From assembly GCA_037178625.1 (NCBI GenBank), contig CM074140.1:1984001-2048000 (forward strand): DNA of 64,000 nt. Reading direction: 5' to 3'. The notes below the pieces were generated by a model that was given only the letters and a program-made list of their open reading frames with translations, was not told the DNA's origin and did no database searches. This DNA is from Skeletonema tropicum. Taxonomy: Eukaryota > Bacillariophyta > Thalassiosirophyceae > Thalassiosirales > Thalassiosiraceae. A program made the position numbers and the translations under genes. Below are positions 18,859 to 27,579 of this stretch, in pieces (positions within the stretch are counted from its first letter, which is position 1; each line of letters opens with the position of its first letter).

Positions 18859-19185
18859 CTAGTAATTGCTGGGAGTTGACTTGCTCTCATTATTCAAGAC
18901 ATCATCTAGACTATTGATGAAGCAATCCAAACCGTGGTGAGACGAGACCTCCTCTCCGGTAATGAACTCAGTACAAAATTGATGAATATCTTCACAAGTA
19001 GTTATTACTGGTTGTGCAAGTGGGTTTCTATTGCCTCATCAAAGTAACAACCGTCCTAGAGTTTGAAGAAGTTTATGTACTACTTATTATTACCTTTGAC
19101 TCTCTGAAAGCTCAGTAGGTACTATCTTGATGATCTGAAATGAATCCTTCGAGCGCGGACAGCATGTCACATGGCACGGTACCAT
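18859..19185 (-). CDS. Candidate two-exon small gene, 86 aa
   Basis: Not visible as a long ORF. Exon 1 is 19185-19094 (ATG at 19183-19185, MVPCHVTCCPRSKDS) and ends CAAAG before GTAATAAT. The intron is 19093-19028 (66 nt, ending CAATAG). Exon 2 is 19027-18859, with IHQFCTEFITGEEV and LDCFINSLDDVLNN, ending in TAG. The join keeps one frame and totals 87 codons including stop. The mature part is acidic with four Cys in exon 1 and three in exon 2. No family recognised. It is divergent from the gene at 19394, with about 208 bp between starts. The amino-acid composition looks coding, but the call rests on splice logic only. The rest of 18494-18858 shows nothing. Confidence 0.42.
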
Positions 19186-19393
19186 TTATGTATGTTGCGT
19201 TGACCTTTGACAATCAGAGGAGAGAATTTGAAGCCGTTCCCGTCAATACATACGCTATTGAACCTCGGTGAACGCATTGAAGGCAATAGATAGTGAAAGG
19301 AAGCGATCAGGAGCGTCGCATACGCCTCATTACGTCGTACTGTACTTGTGTAACGCTCGCTCCCTGCCGAGGAGTTGTAAAGAAAGGACAACA

Positions 19394-21031
19394 ATGACTC
19401 CGCCAAGAGACCCTCCTTCATATGAGGAAAACCGATCACGCCTCGTCGGCAATGCACCACCCATAAGATTGATAGCGCCGACTTCTCGAATAATACCTCG
19501 CATAACGGCACTATTGCTCTTCTCTGCTATTCTATCTTCCAATCTTCGCCTGGACCTTGGCCAATTTCTTTCTGCACCTGCAGCGTCACCAAAGGATCTT
19601 AATCATACAGATCGGTCAAACAAGTCATATCTTAATCATACAGATCGGTCAAACAAATCATATCTTAATCATACAGATCGGTCAAACAAATCATATCCGT
19701 CAAACATATCAAATACAGTTCCGTCAAAAGAACACTATCAGGATGACGATGCTGCCTACTTGGCATGGCTCCAAGTAGCGCGTAACAAATCTCTCGATCT
19801 ATCCGTAGACGAGCAACCTATCCAAATAATGTATCGCGCAATGAATGGCCTCGGTCATCAACTCGTTCGTCTCTCATCTGCGTATCATTTTGCCATGCAG
19901 TATCAAATTCCGAGAATTTGGCCCACTCACAATCCTGTATGCCGCGGCGATGATGGCATCTTTGCAATTTATAACTACTTGATTGGCGAGGGGCAGCTCA
20001 TGGTAGATATTCCATTCTTTGGGGATAAGAATCTATTTCGAAACCTGAAACTATTTCCTCGGCCGAACATAACATTAGATCACCAAGGTAGAAAACGGGA
20101 GATGAATATGCCCAATGAGGTGCCGGGGTATTCACGTGCTAAGAGGAGTAGCTTGTCTCCAAAGATGGACCGTGCTATCTGGTCGATTGATTATTTAAGG
20201 CAGGGCACTGCTTTACGGAAAGAAGAAACTGATTATCAGATGTATCATCAGTTAATGCTGTTATTTGAACACAAGCACAAGGCGAGGATTCAAAAAGTAA
20301 TGGAAGCAACTCAATTCAATGAGCATACAGTCTTTGGCCTACATATTCGGGCAGGGAATGGAGAAAGCGGAGACTTTAAGTTTAAGGGTAGAGGAATGGA
20401 TGATTTGGATGGATGGCTCAAGAGGGTTGTTTCACTCTTGTGTGATTACAAAGACAAACATTCTCACTACTTTATGAAGAAACCACTAATGGTGTATGTG
20501 GGCACCGATACAGGATCAGTCATACCAAAACTACAAGAACAATCAAATGCAACCTGTGAGATCCCATTTGTATCATCTGATCAAATATTTGTAGAGGAAG
20601 GAGGAAGTGTCACCTGGAGCCACAAGTATGATGATACCAGCAAATGCTTGAAGGGATGGGAAGATATGTGGCTAGATATGTACTTATTTACCAGATGCAA
20701 TTCAGTCATGGCAGGTACTTATTCTTCCTTTACACAGTCTGCACCGCTTTCATTCATGATGCACAAAGCAAAACAACCACTTCGGGAGCATCAAGTAAAT
20801 GCGGAGGAACATCTCCACCCACACTACTTCTGTGATGTTGGTGCAGATGGAAACCGCATGGATTGTGCTACCACATTGATTGAATGGCTCAATCAAACAT
20901 CACGCATGACATGGGGAGTATTGAATGGGACAAAGCAGAGGATGACACATGAAATTACCTTTCCAATTAAGGAAAGACACGGTGAAATCGTAGAGGCTCT
21001 TAAGAAGGTGGGTATAAAAATTAATTATTGA
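19394..21031 (+). CDS. Fucosyltransferase-like type II membrane glycosyltransferase, 545 aa
   Basis: I choose the ATG at 19394 (ACAACAATGACT) over the in-frame ATG at 19268 because it places a type II signal anchor (RITALLLFSAILSS) close to the N-terminus. A stem follows with three copies of an 11-residue unit LNHTDRSNKSY, each with two N-glycosylation sequons. The catalytic region has NGLGHQLVRLSSAYHFA, then FGLHIRAGNGE (compare HxRxGD in alpha-1,6-fucosyltransferase/NodZ-like enzymes), then VYVGTDTGSVIPKL and a C-terminal MAGTYSSFTQSAPLSFM nucleotide-binding-like motif. These fit a GT-B-fold Golgi fucosyltransferase-type enzyme using GDP-sugar. The exact family and acceptor are not certain. 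Confidence 0.8.
   Translation: MTPPRDPPSYEENRSRLVGNAPPIRLIAPTSRIIPRITALLLFSAILSSNLRLDLGQFLSAPAASPKDLNHTDRSNKSYLNHTDRSNKSYLNHTDRSNKSYPSNISNTVPSKEHYQDDDAAYLAWLQVARNKSLDLSVDEQPIQIMYRAMNGLGHQLVRLSSAYHFAMQYQIPRIWPTHNPVCRGDDGIFAIYNYLIGEGQLMVDIPFFGDKNLFRNLKLFPRPNITLDHQGRKREMNMPNEVPGYSRAKRSSLSPKMDRAIWSIDYLRQGTALRKEETDYQMYHQLMLLFEHKHKARIQKVMEATQFNEHTVFGLHIRAGNGESGDFKFKGRGMDDLDGWLKRVVSLLCDYKDKHSHYFMKKPLMVYVGTDTGSVIPKLQEQSNATCEIPFVSSDQIFVEEGGSVTWSHKYDDTSKCLKGWEDMWLDMYLFTRCNSVMAGTYSSFTQSAPLSFMMHKAKQPLREHQVNAEEHLHPHYFCDVGADGNRMDCATTLIEWLNQTSRMTWGVLNGTKQRMTHEITFPIKERHGEIVEALKKVGIKINY
19598..19696 (+). repeat. 33-bp coding tandem repeat, 3 copies
   Basis: Three head-to-tail 33-bp units (CTTAATCATACAGATCGG start) encode LNHTDRSNKSY; copies 2 and 3 appear identical and copy 1 differs by one silent G/A. 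Each supplies the sequons NHT and NKS, so unit number sets the glycan load of the stem. Confidence 0.92.
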
Positions 21032-21205
21032 ATGAAGGGGAGCGGTAGCGGTGGTCGACGTATTGGTTATTAGTACAACACACTCTTAGTAAGTTCGGGG
21101 AGGTAATCTATGTAGAGTTGATTAGAAGTATAGATATACAGTTGAACAACATTGCCAGCTGAGTATTTCTTGTCTTGCTTCTACTACAATTACGGAGTGA
21201 CGTGT

Positions 21206-23977
21206 TTAATACTTTAACGAGTTCAGAAGCTGGTAATCATATTCGTCTTGGTCATATTCATCTTCCTCCTGATCTCCAAAATAATCCATGTCATCGTCGT
21301 CAGCCGAGAAGAATGGCCCTCGCACGGTGTTTGAATTATCCTCAGACGAGAATCCTCTTCCAACTTGGTTCAAGATTTTAACCCCATTCTTAAACGCATC
21401 ATCGAGCATCTTGACTTCGTAAAAGTGATATCCTACTTCTCTCATTGATTCCATCAGCCGCAGAGCCTTCATTGGGTTGCCACATCGCTCATACGATCGT
21501 ACGGTGAGTGTGTAAAGATCGACATCTGGAATGAAGCCATCTTTTCGCATAGCCGTAAGTAGCGACTCAGCGTAGCCTGGCTGAAGGTTTGCGGCGAGGC
21601 AACGTACGAGAATGTTGTATGTCTGACGGTTCGGAGTCACTCCTGGTGGAGCATGCTTTGATTTCATTACCTTGAACACTGCAAGAGCTTTCTCCCAAAG
21701 AATATTATTGTCAATCTTTGCATCAGGCTTGCCTTCCGCCAGTGCAGCCACGACAGTATTAAACGTGGCTGTATTAGGCGAGAGTTCATCAGATATCATT
21801 TTTCGAAGGAGGAGAAGCGCTCGTTCTGGTTGACGTGCCTTTCTACAGCAACTGATTGCCGCTCCGTATATGATTTCATTTGGTCGGATGCCGTTGTCGT
21901 CACCCCCGTTGTTATCTTTGACCATACGGAACACTTTACTCGCTGCCTCAACATCTCCCATTCGTTCACATGCTGTCATTAATGACCCATATGTTACAAT
22001 GGTTGGCTCCAATCCATCCTCCTCCAACTGCCGCAGTAAATCAAATGCCCCCGGTAAATTCAATCCCTCCGCACAAGCACGAATGGCTGCATTGTAAGTC
22101 ACAATATTGGGTTTGATGCTAGATGTCGGAGACTTCATTGCCTCCAGCAACTTCAATGCTCTCGTCATGGGCAATCGGACATCCTCCATTGCAATACTAC
22201 GATCTTCCTCCTCGCGTTTTCTCGCCAAGTTGGCACTGGCCGATGCACATGCATTGATTACCGCCGAAAATGTCACAACATTGGGCTGAATCCCCTCCTG
22301 TCTCATGGTCTGAATCAGTTGCATAGCCGAGGTGTATTCACCCGCCTCAGAGCACCCCGCAATAGCCGCAGTATAGGCGACAACATCCGGAGCACAATCC
22401 TTGTACTTGGAAGTTCTCATTTCATTCAATAAACGGATGCCATCTTGCCATCGATGTCCCCCGGGAGCACGAGCACATGCCGAAATGGCAAGACGATACG
22501 CCACGGCATCTGGCCCATGCAATTTTTGCTTTGCACCCATTCGTTGCCTCCCCCGTGTCATCGAAGTATCATCTTCGTCACCCAACTGTTTCATCAATTC
22601 CAAATACGCCAACGCCTCCTCTGCCAACCCCAATTGCTGACACGCATGCAACGAACTAGTCAATGCCATCCCATCCAATTTCACCCCATATTCAATAGCA
22701 GCCTTGGCAATCCGTAATAACTCCTCCCACTCTCCCGATCGTTCACATGCCGCCAAGACAGTTCCAAAGGTCACCTCATCTGGCTTTGGTACCACAATGT
22801 TCAAATCACTATACCGTTCCTCATGCAATACATGTAACAAGGGGTCCATTTCCTCTTCTGGCACGCTCGTTTCCCAATTGACAATGGAATGCAGTCCCGA
22901 CGATGACGAATGAATAATCATCTCATCTAACAGTTGCGCTGCCATTTTCCATTCCATTGCTCGTGCCATGGTGGAGATTGCGGCATTGTACCCTACTACA
23001 CCCATGACGGCATTGCTATTCTTATTACCTCCACCTCCTTTTGCTGCATCTCCATCATTATTTCGTGCAGCCAAGGCAACCGTAGCATTATTCAATACCT
23101 CCAATGCCAAATCGACATCTACCACCTCGGCACGTTCACAAGCACTAATCACAGTCGAATAAATAACCCCATTCACCACCACGTCCGGAAACTTTCCACT
23201 TTCCAACTCATGCAACAATTTCAAACTTTCGACAGTATCCCCATTCCGTGCACAACATGCCAATAATGCACCAAAGGTAAATACATTTGGTGATAGTGCA
23301 CCTGCCCATTTTTTCGATCCGTCGGGGTTACGTGAGGAGGTGGCATGTGTGTACAGGGTGAAGGCGGTGTGTTGATGGATGCGTGGACGTGTGGCACGTG
23401 CACATGCATCGATGGCCGAGTTCATAAGTCGTGTTGTTGGACGGAGGGGTGAGGCGGAGATTAGCTTTGTTAGGTGTGATGAGAGTGGTTCACCATTCCA
23501 TTGGAGTTGAATTGGTGCTGTTGTAGGTGATTTATCATTCTGTTGATTATTATTATTCTTTTGCTTTTGCACAATTTTGCGATATTGATCCTTCAACGAA
23601 TCCAACGTCCAAATGGCCTGATATAATTGTAACGCTTGTTCCGTCCGTCCCATACGACCTAACCGAACAATGTTATTTTCGAGATGTTTATTCGTTTTGT
23701 AGATGGATAGAAGTTCAATGTCGTGTTCGGGCGAGGGTTGTTGTATTTGTGTCGTTGTTGTTGTTTGTATTCTTGGAGATTTTTGTGTCGTAGTTGTTTC
23801 GACTGTTGTGGCGGATAGAGATGTGATCCTTGCTGGTGATTTTATCCGCTGTTGCCAAGTGCGTTGTGTTCGTATTGATGCCATTGATGCTAATTTACAT
23901 TGTTGAAACGCACTGGTTGTACATGGAAGCGTCAGGCAAGTTGTTACTGCAAGTAGACATGCCGCCAGCTGGAACAT
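21206..23977 (-). CDS. Plastid-type pentatricopeptide repeat (PPR) protein, about 923 aa
   Basis: The open frame begins at 24235, but the Met at 23975-23977 starts a good signal peptide (MFQLAACLLAVTTCLTLPC) ending TTSA|FQQ, an ASAFAP-like junction, so I choose it. The protein then carries a dozen or so 35-residue helical hairpins with the PPR pattern (VVAYTAAIAGCSEAGEYTSA; NVVTFSAVINACASA; NIVTYNAAIRACAEG; TIVTYGSLMTACERMGD; RQTYNILVRCL). The C-terminus is acidic (DDDDMDYFGDQEEDEYDQDE). PPR tracts bind organellar RNA base by base and act in its processing, stability or translation. The target is probably a plastid transcript; that is inference from the presequence. Alternative start: 24235. 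Confidence 0.88.
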   Translation of the reverse strand: MFQLAACLLAVTTCLTLPCTTSAFQQCKLASMASIRTQRTWQQRIKSPARITSLSATTVETTTTQKSPRIQTTTTTQIQQPSPEHDIELLSIYKTNKHLENNIVRLGRMGRTEQALQLYQAIWTLDSLKDQYRKIVQKQKNNNNQQNDKSPTTAPIQLQWNGEPLSSHLTKLISASPLRPTTRLMNSAIDACARATRPRIHQHTAFTLYTHATSSRNPDGSKKWAGALSPNVFTFGALLACCARNGDTVESLKLLHELESGKFPDVVVNGVIYSTVISACERAEVVDVDLALEVLNNATVALAARNNDGDAAKGGGGNKNSNAVMGVVGYNAAISTMARAMEWKMAAQLLDEMIIHSSSSGLHSIVNWETSVPEEEMDPLLHVLHEERYSDLNIVVPKPDEVTFGTVLAACERSGEWEELLRIAKAAIEYGVKLDGMALTSSLHACQQLGLAEEALAYLELMKQLGDEDDTSMTRGRQRMGAKQKLHGPDAVAYRLAISACARAPGGHRWQDGIRLLNEMRTSKYKDCAPDVVAYTAAIAGCSEAGEYTSAMQLIQTMRQEGIQPNVVTFSAVINACASASANLARKREEEDRSIAMEDVRLPMTRALKLLEAMKSPTSSIKPNIVTYNAAIRACAEGLNLPGAFDLLRQLEEDGLEPTIVTYGSLMTACERMGDVEAASKVFRMVKDNNGGDDNGIRPNEIIYGAAISCCRKARQPERALLLLRKMISDELSPNTATFNTVVAALAEGKPDAKIDNNILWEKALAVFKVMKSKHAPPGVTPNRQTYNILVRCLAANLQPGYAESLLTAMRKDGFIPDVDLYTLTVRSYERCGNPMKALRLMESMREVGYHFYEVKMLDDAFKNGVKILNQVGRGFSSEDNSNTVRGPFFSADDDDMDYFGDQEEDEYDQDEYDYQLLNSLKY

Positions 23978-24210
23978 GTTCGTGTGCGTGTTATTGTTGT
24001 GTAACTTTGATCTTCTTTTGGAATCAGCAAGCGCCGTCTGACGATGCCCTCTCCGTATTCTTGGAACCATTGTATTATTCGGGAGTATTGACGGCTGTTT
24101 GCATTGGCAAGATGTGTGAGATGCGTAGAGGCATAATCTGGCATAATAGCAAGCAAGGCCAACACAACGCCACGGAACAAAATTGAAGTGAGGTTTTTGT
24201 ATATATGGAG

Positions 24211-24336
24211 ATGCGCTTTTTCTTTTAGAGGGCATTTTAGAGAAATGACGAATAAGCCCTCTTTTTATTTCTAACGATTTATATTATCTTAGTCATAGTT
24301 TTGTTTTAGGAGGTATTTATGAATAGATTCCCCCCT
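24211..24336. repeat. Dispersed ~120-bp repeat, copy 1
   Basis: Shares with 25438-25552 the core CTTTTAGAGGGC(A/G)TTT, then AGAGAAA, GAATAAGCCCTCTTTTT and a distal GATTCCCCCC block. TTAGAGGGC and GCCCTCTT can pair as a hairpin. The two copies flank the rhodanese gene at 24475 in the same orientation. Possibly a small transposon; ends and target duplication were not resolved. Confidence 0.75.
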
Positions 24337-24474
24337 AAAACCTCCACCAACCTTCAGTTCCTGACGAAGAGCGATTGCAATTACTGTAACGTTGGCGTTG
24401 ATGATCGTTGATGACACTAACATCATAATATGTAATAGGAAACGGATAGGAAGTGCAATCGATAAAGCAAAGTA

Positions 24475-25065
24475 ATGGCAAATATAATGTTGTTACTGTC
24501 CCTCTTTATTCATGTAGGCTCCATCAGTGGAGCATTCTCCTTCAATCGACCATTGTGCTTCATGACACCGCAGCACGCGTCGGTATCATCGGTATCAAGC
24601 AAGTTGTTTCCATCAACTACCAACAATTTGCAAAGGTTGTTTCTTAGTAGTGATGACAGTAGCACTCCGGCACCAACCCAAATAACAAATATAAACAAGG
24701 AAGAAATGGAAGAGATACTATCACACGTGGACAATGGGACAGGAGATGCCAACTACGTAGTCATCGATGTACGTGGTGAACCCGAAATCATGATGGGGAC
24801 TGGCCTCATGTCTGAAAAGGTACACATCCTACCCCTACCTCAAATTACCATGATGGGAGCCTTTGACATGGACGACAAATCGTTTGAGGCGCAGTTCAAC
24901 TTTCCCAAACCTAGCGTGGAAGAGGATACACTTGTGTTTACGTGTAAGATGGGTGGACGGAGTCAGCAGGCGGCACAGCTTGCTGCCATGGCTGGGTATA
25001 AGAATATTATTAACTATACGGGAGGAGCAGATGACTGGTTTGGAGGAGAGTTTGTCTACACATGA
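24475..25065 (+). CDS. Plastid-targeted rhodanese-domain protein, 196 aa
   Basis: The N-terminus MANIMLLLSLFIHVGSISGA is a signal peptide followed by FSF, an ASAFAP-type plastid junction, then a Ser/Thr-rich transit region to about residue 60. A single rhodanese domain follows (about 70-190): YVVIDVRGEPEI, the active-site loop CKMGGRSQQA with the persulfide-forming Cys, and NYTGGADDWFG. Rhodaneses move sulfane sulfur as a Cys persulfide; single-domain plastid forms are linked to thiosulfate handling or protein scaffolding. The catalytic Cys is present, so it is likely active. Start ATG at 24475; the Met at 24487 would also give a signal peptide. Confidence 0.9.
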   Translation: MANIMLLLSLFIHVGSISGAFSFNRPLCFMTPQHASVSSVSSKLFPSTTNNLQRLFLSSDDSSTPAPTQITNINKEEMEEILSHVDNGTGDANYVVIDVRGEPEIMMGTGLMSEKVHILPLPQITMMGAFDMDDKSFEAQFNFPKPSVEEDTLVFTCKMGGRSQQAAQLAAMAGYKNIINYTGGADDWFGGEFVYT

Positions 25066-25437
25066 TGCAAAGATAATATAGCGATTGAGAAAATAGTATT
25101 CATCGTATAGAACATTGTGAACACGACCACCTTTTCATTGATGGGAAGCTATTTCACAACCACATAGTAATGCATGTTGAGGAGGATGGAACAGTACTAT
25201 ATATAACTGAAAGTCACTCTAGCGATACGTCCCCTGCACTATAGCTTGCACGTTACTTCTTTGTTGTATTCATCAAAGAAAAGTGTAGGCAGCCAATGGC
25301 TGAACTTTCTTATCTAATGAAGCACTCATCAACTCCACGATCACTAGATCACTTTCTCTCCAGCTCTGACCAAGCCTCTTTCGATGTTGTCACCTTCCAT
25401 TCAAGTACAATACTGTTCTCCTCCTGCCCAGGAAGAG

Positions 25438-25552
25438 ATGCTTTTCCTTTAGAGGGCGTTTCAGAGAAACGCAGAATAAGCCCTCTTTTTAAGCCCCGTG
25501 ATTCTGTAGGTCTAAGTTCGTTTTAGAGGGCGTTTATGCTGAGATTCCCCCC
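25438..25552. repeat. Dispersed ~115-bp repeat, copy 2
   Basis: Second copy of the repeat at 24211-24336. Here the motif TTTTAGAGGGCGTTT occurs twice (about 25448 and 25520), and the block ends in GATTCCCCCC about 115 bp before the next start codon. Confidence 0.75.
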
Positions 25553-25667
25553 TTCTTTCTCCTCCATCGAAATCGTCGAAAAGAAAAGCAGCTCGCTCAT
25601 AATGACGACGACGACTATATAGGTAGTACTCTCAAGAATTAGGCAGCAAGCAACAACATATCTCAAG

Positions 25668-26054
25668 ATGTCTTCACTTTCAAGAGGTCTTTGCCGCGGC
25701 TTGAAATTGTCACAATTTATCACAACAAGACAGCCTATACAATCAACCGTCGTGAGATGCATGTCAGAGGGTTCAAGGTTGCATTCGACAGAGTGAGTTT
25801 TTCCAATACTTCTTATGTAACCATGGCTTGTATTAATGATATTGCCCTCTCTCACCATGATCATCATCAATGCACACTATATGCAACAACATACACAATT
25901 CAGTATTGCTTTCAAGCCAGCAGAATCGGGGTGGGGTGGCGGAGGCAAATATGCAAACAATTTTGATTCCATTTTCAACAAGAAAAAGAAGGATGACAGT
26001 ACTAATGCGGAGGAAGTAGCAAAGAAGAATGATGAAGAACAACCTGATCAGTAA
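25668..26054 (+). CDS. Two-exon small basic protein, probably organelle-targeted, 91 aa
   Basis: Exon 1 is 25668-25792 (MSSLSRGLCRGLKLSQF, an amphipathic Arg/Lys/Ser-rich leader typical of a mitochondrial presequence). The intron is 25793-25903 (GTGAGT to TTCAG, 111 nt). Exon 2 is 25904-26054 (IAFKPAESGWGGGGKYANNF, then a Lys-rich and an acidic tail, stop at 26054). The splice restores one frame across the join and both junctions fit consensus. The Gly-rich motif GWGGGGKYANNFDSIF looks conserved, but I recognise no family. Mitochondrial location is inferred from the leader. Confidence 0.72.
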
Positions 26055-27070
26055 GAATGGAACGACATGGAGATAGGATTATGAGTGAATAGGGAAACTT
26101 TTATATAACAGACAAGAATGCACATAGCAACAGAACAAATACTACAAAAAATTACAATCTCCGTTACGCTCGTTGTAATGACTCGTGCTGAGTGAAGCAA
26201 TTCACATTCACATACTTGTTCCGGGATGTGCTTGGTTCTATTGCCGGTATGCAGCATTACATTATATGAATGCCAGTATACATCTCGTCATTGCTCATAA
26301 GGTTTTTCAGAGAGCAAGTTCCACCACTTTTTGGCCTCTATCGTCTTCATATTGTGTGTTCCATTTTGTCAATGACAGATTGCACCCATTGCTGATTTGC
26401 AGCTATTTTTGCCCAGAGTTGATGATGGAAAAACAAAGTCTTTGTGCATATGCATATGTAGCTCTATTGCGAGGCATTTCGATTGATTTTCCAACAAACT
26501 AACCTATTGGATAGTACCACTTCCGAAAGCGAATCATGGCGACAGAATGCCAACAACTTACCTACATAGATTATTGATGGCATGCTGATAATTACCAACC
26601 TATCACAGAAGTAGAATACACTTGCTGTCAAGTTTTGAAGGCTTGCACGTTCGAATGCACTTTTCTAATGACCATCCCTGATGCTGATATTTCCCAGAGC
26701 ATAGCATAGCAGCAAGTAAGTGCTCACACGGTCTTTTCTAGACGAAGAATGTGACTTTTCTGGAAGAAGGTGAAAGTTTTGGCACATAACAGAGAGGGAG
26801 TTTTAACACAAGAAGTCATCAAAGACCAAAAAAGCTGGATGTATCGCCGTATTGACGGAGCGAGCTCCACAGGTCCACAGGATCTTATGGCCTAACTCCG
26901 GGGTGTGCGTGTCCGTCCGTCCGATATCGTAGGGGATAAGCCTTGACTATTGTATTGAGCCTTTGTTAGGTTGAGTGCCAGATTAGCTAGCTCAACCTCA
27001 GTAGTAGAGAGTAGTAGCCTGAGGTTGAGCCTTTATGTTGATAATAGATTTTGGCGCCAAACATACCAAC
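26055..27070. other. Intergenic, no supported gene; one perfect hairpin
   Basis: Short ORFs here lack recognisable motifs. A 12-bp perfect inverted repeat, GCTCAACCTCAG at 26990-27001 and its inverse at 27019-27030, brackets a 17-nt loop. Nothing else was recognised. Confidence 0.5.
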
Positions 27071-27459
27071 CAGGGTTGTATACCTACTCCGAAAATACGT
27101 AGGTACCTACGTATTGGGTAATACTCATCCGTATTTTCGACTAGGTACGTATTACTTGGTTACGTACCCATTACCTAGGTGACCCAGTTAGGTGCGAATT
27201 AGGTCCTTGAATGGGTACTTTTCTGAAGAATTTTGGCCATTTCAGGGGTAAATTTCGCTATTTTACGGGTATTTTGAGCTCTTCTGTACCTGATTAGGAG
27301 TACCCAGAAGGTAGTTACCCTTAGGTAAGTACGTATCAGGTAAGTACCCATACAGAAATCGAGCAGGTACGTACGCAATAGTTACACCCAATATGTACCC
27401 AAAAAATACCTGATACCCAGGTATTTTTTCGGTGGGTACGGAGTGGGTATACAACCCTG
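27071..27459. mobile_element. hAT-type MITE, 389 bp, CAGGG termini and 8-bp TSD
   Basis: The left end CAGGGTTGTATACC (27071 on) is inverted at the right end (to 27459); the TIRs match over 21 bp with one mismatch. Flanks are the direct 8-bp duplication ATACCAAC (27063-27070 and 27460-27467). CAGGG ends plus an 8-bp duplication are diagnostic of hAT elements. The interior is packed with GGTAC/GTACGTA palindromic words and has no ORF. The right end lies 120 bp upstream of the ATG at 27580. Confidence 0.94.
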
Positions 27460-27579
27460 ATACCAACATGCAATAGCGGAAATGCGGAGCTGATGGACGG
27501 ATATGGGAGCCTGATATATCCAATCTCTGCAATGTTCTGATCCCCAGCTCTCGCACTATCCTAAACTTCTTGTAAATAA

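Noticed and set aside
26185..26502. 105-aa plus-strand ORF
   Set aside because: No motif, no good start context. I also considered a decayed Sel1-like repeat protein on the minus strand, but the match was too weak.
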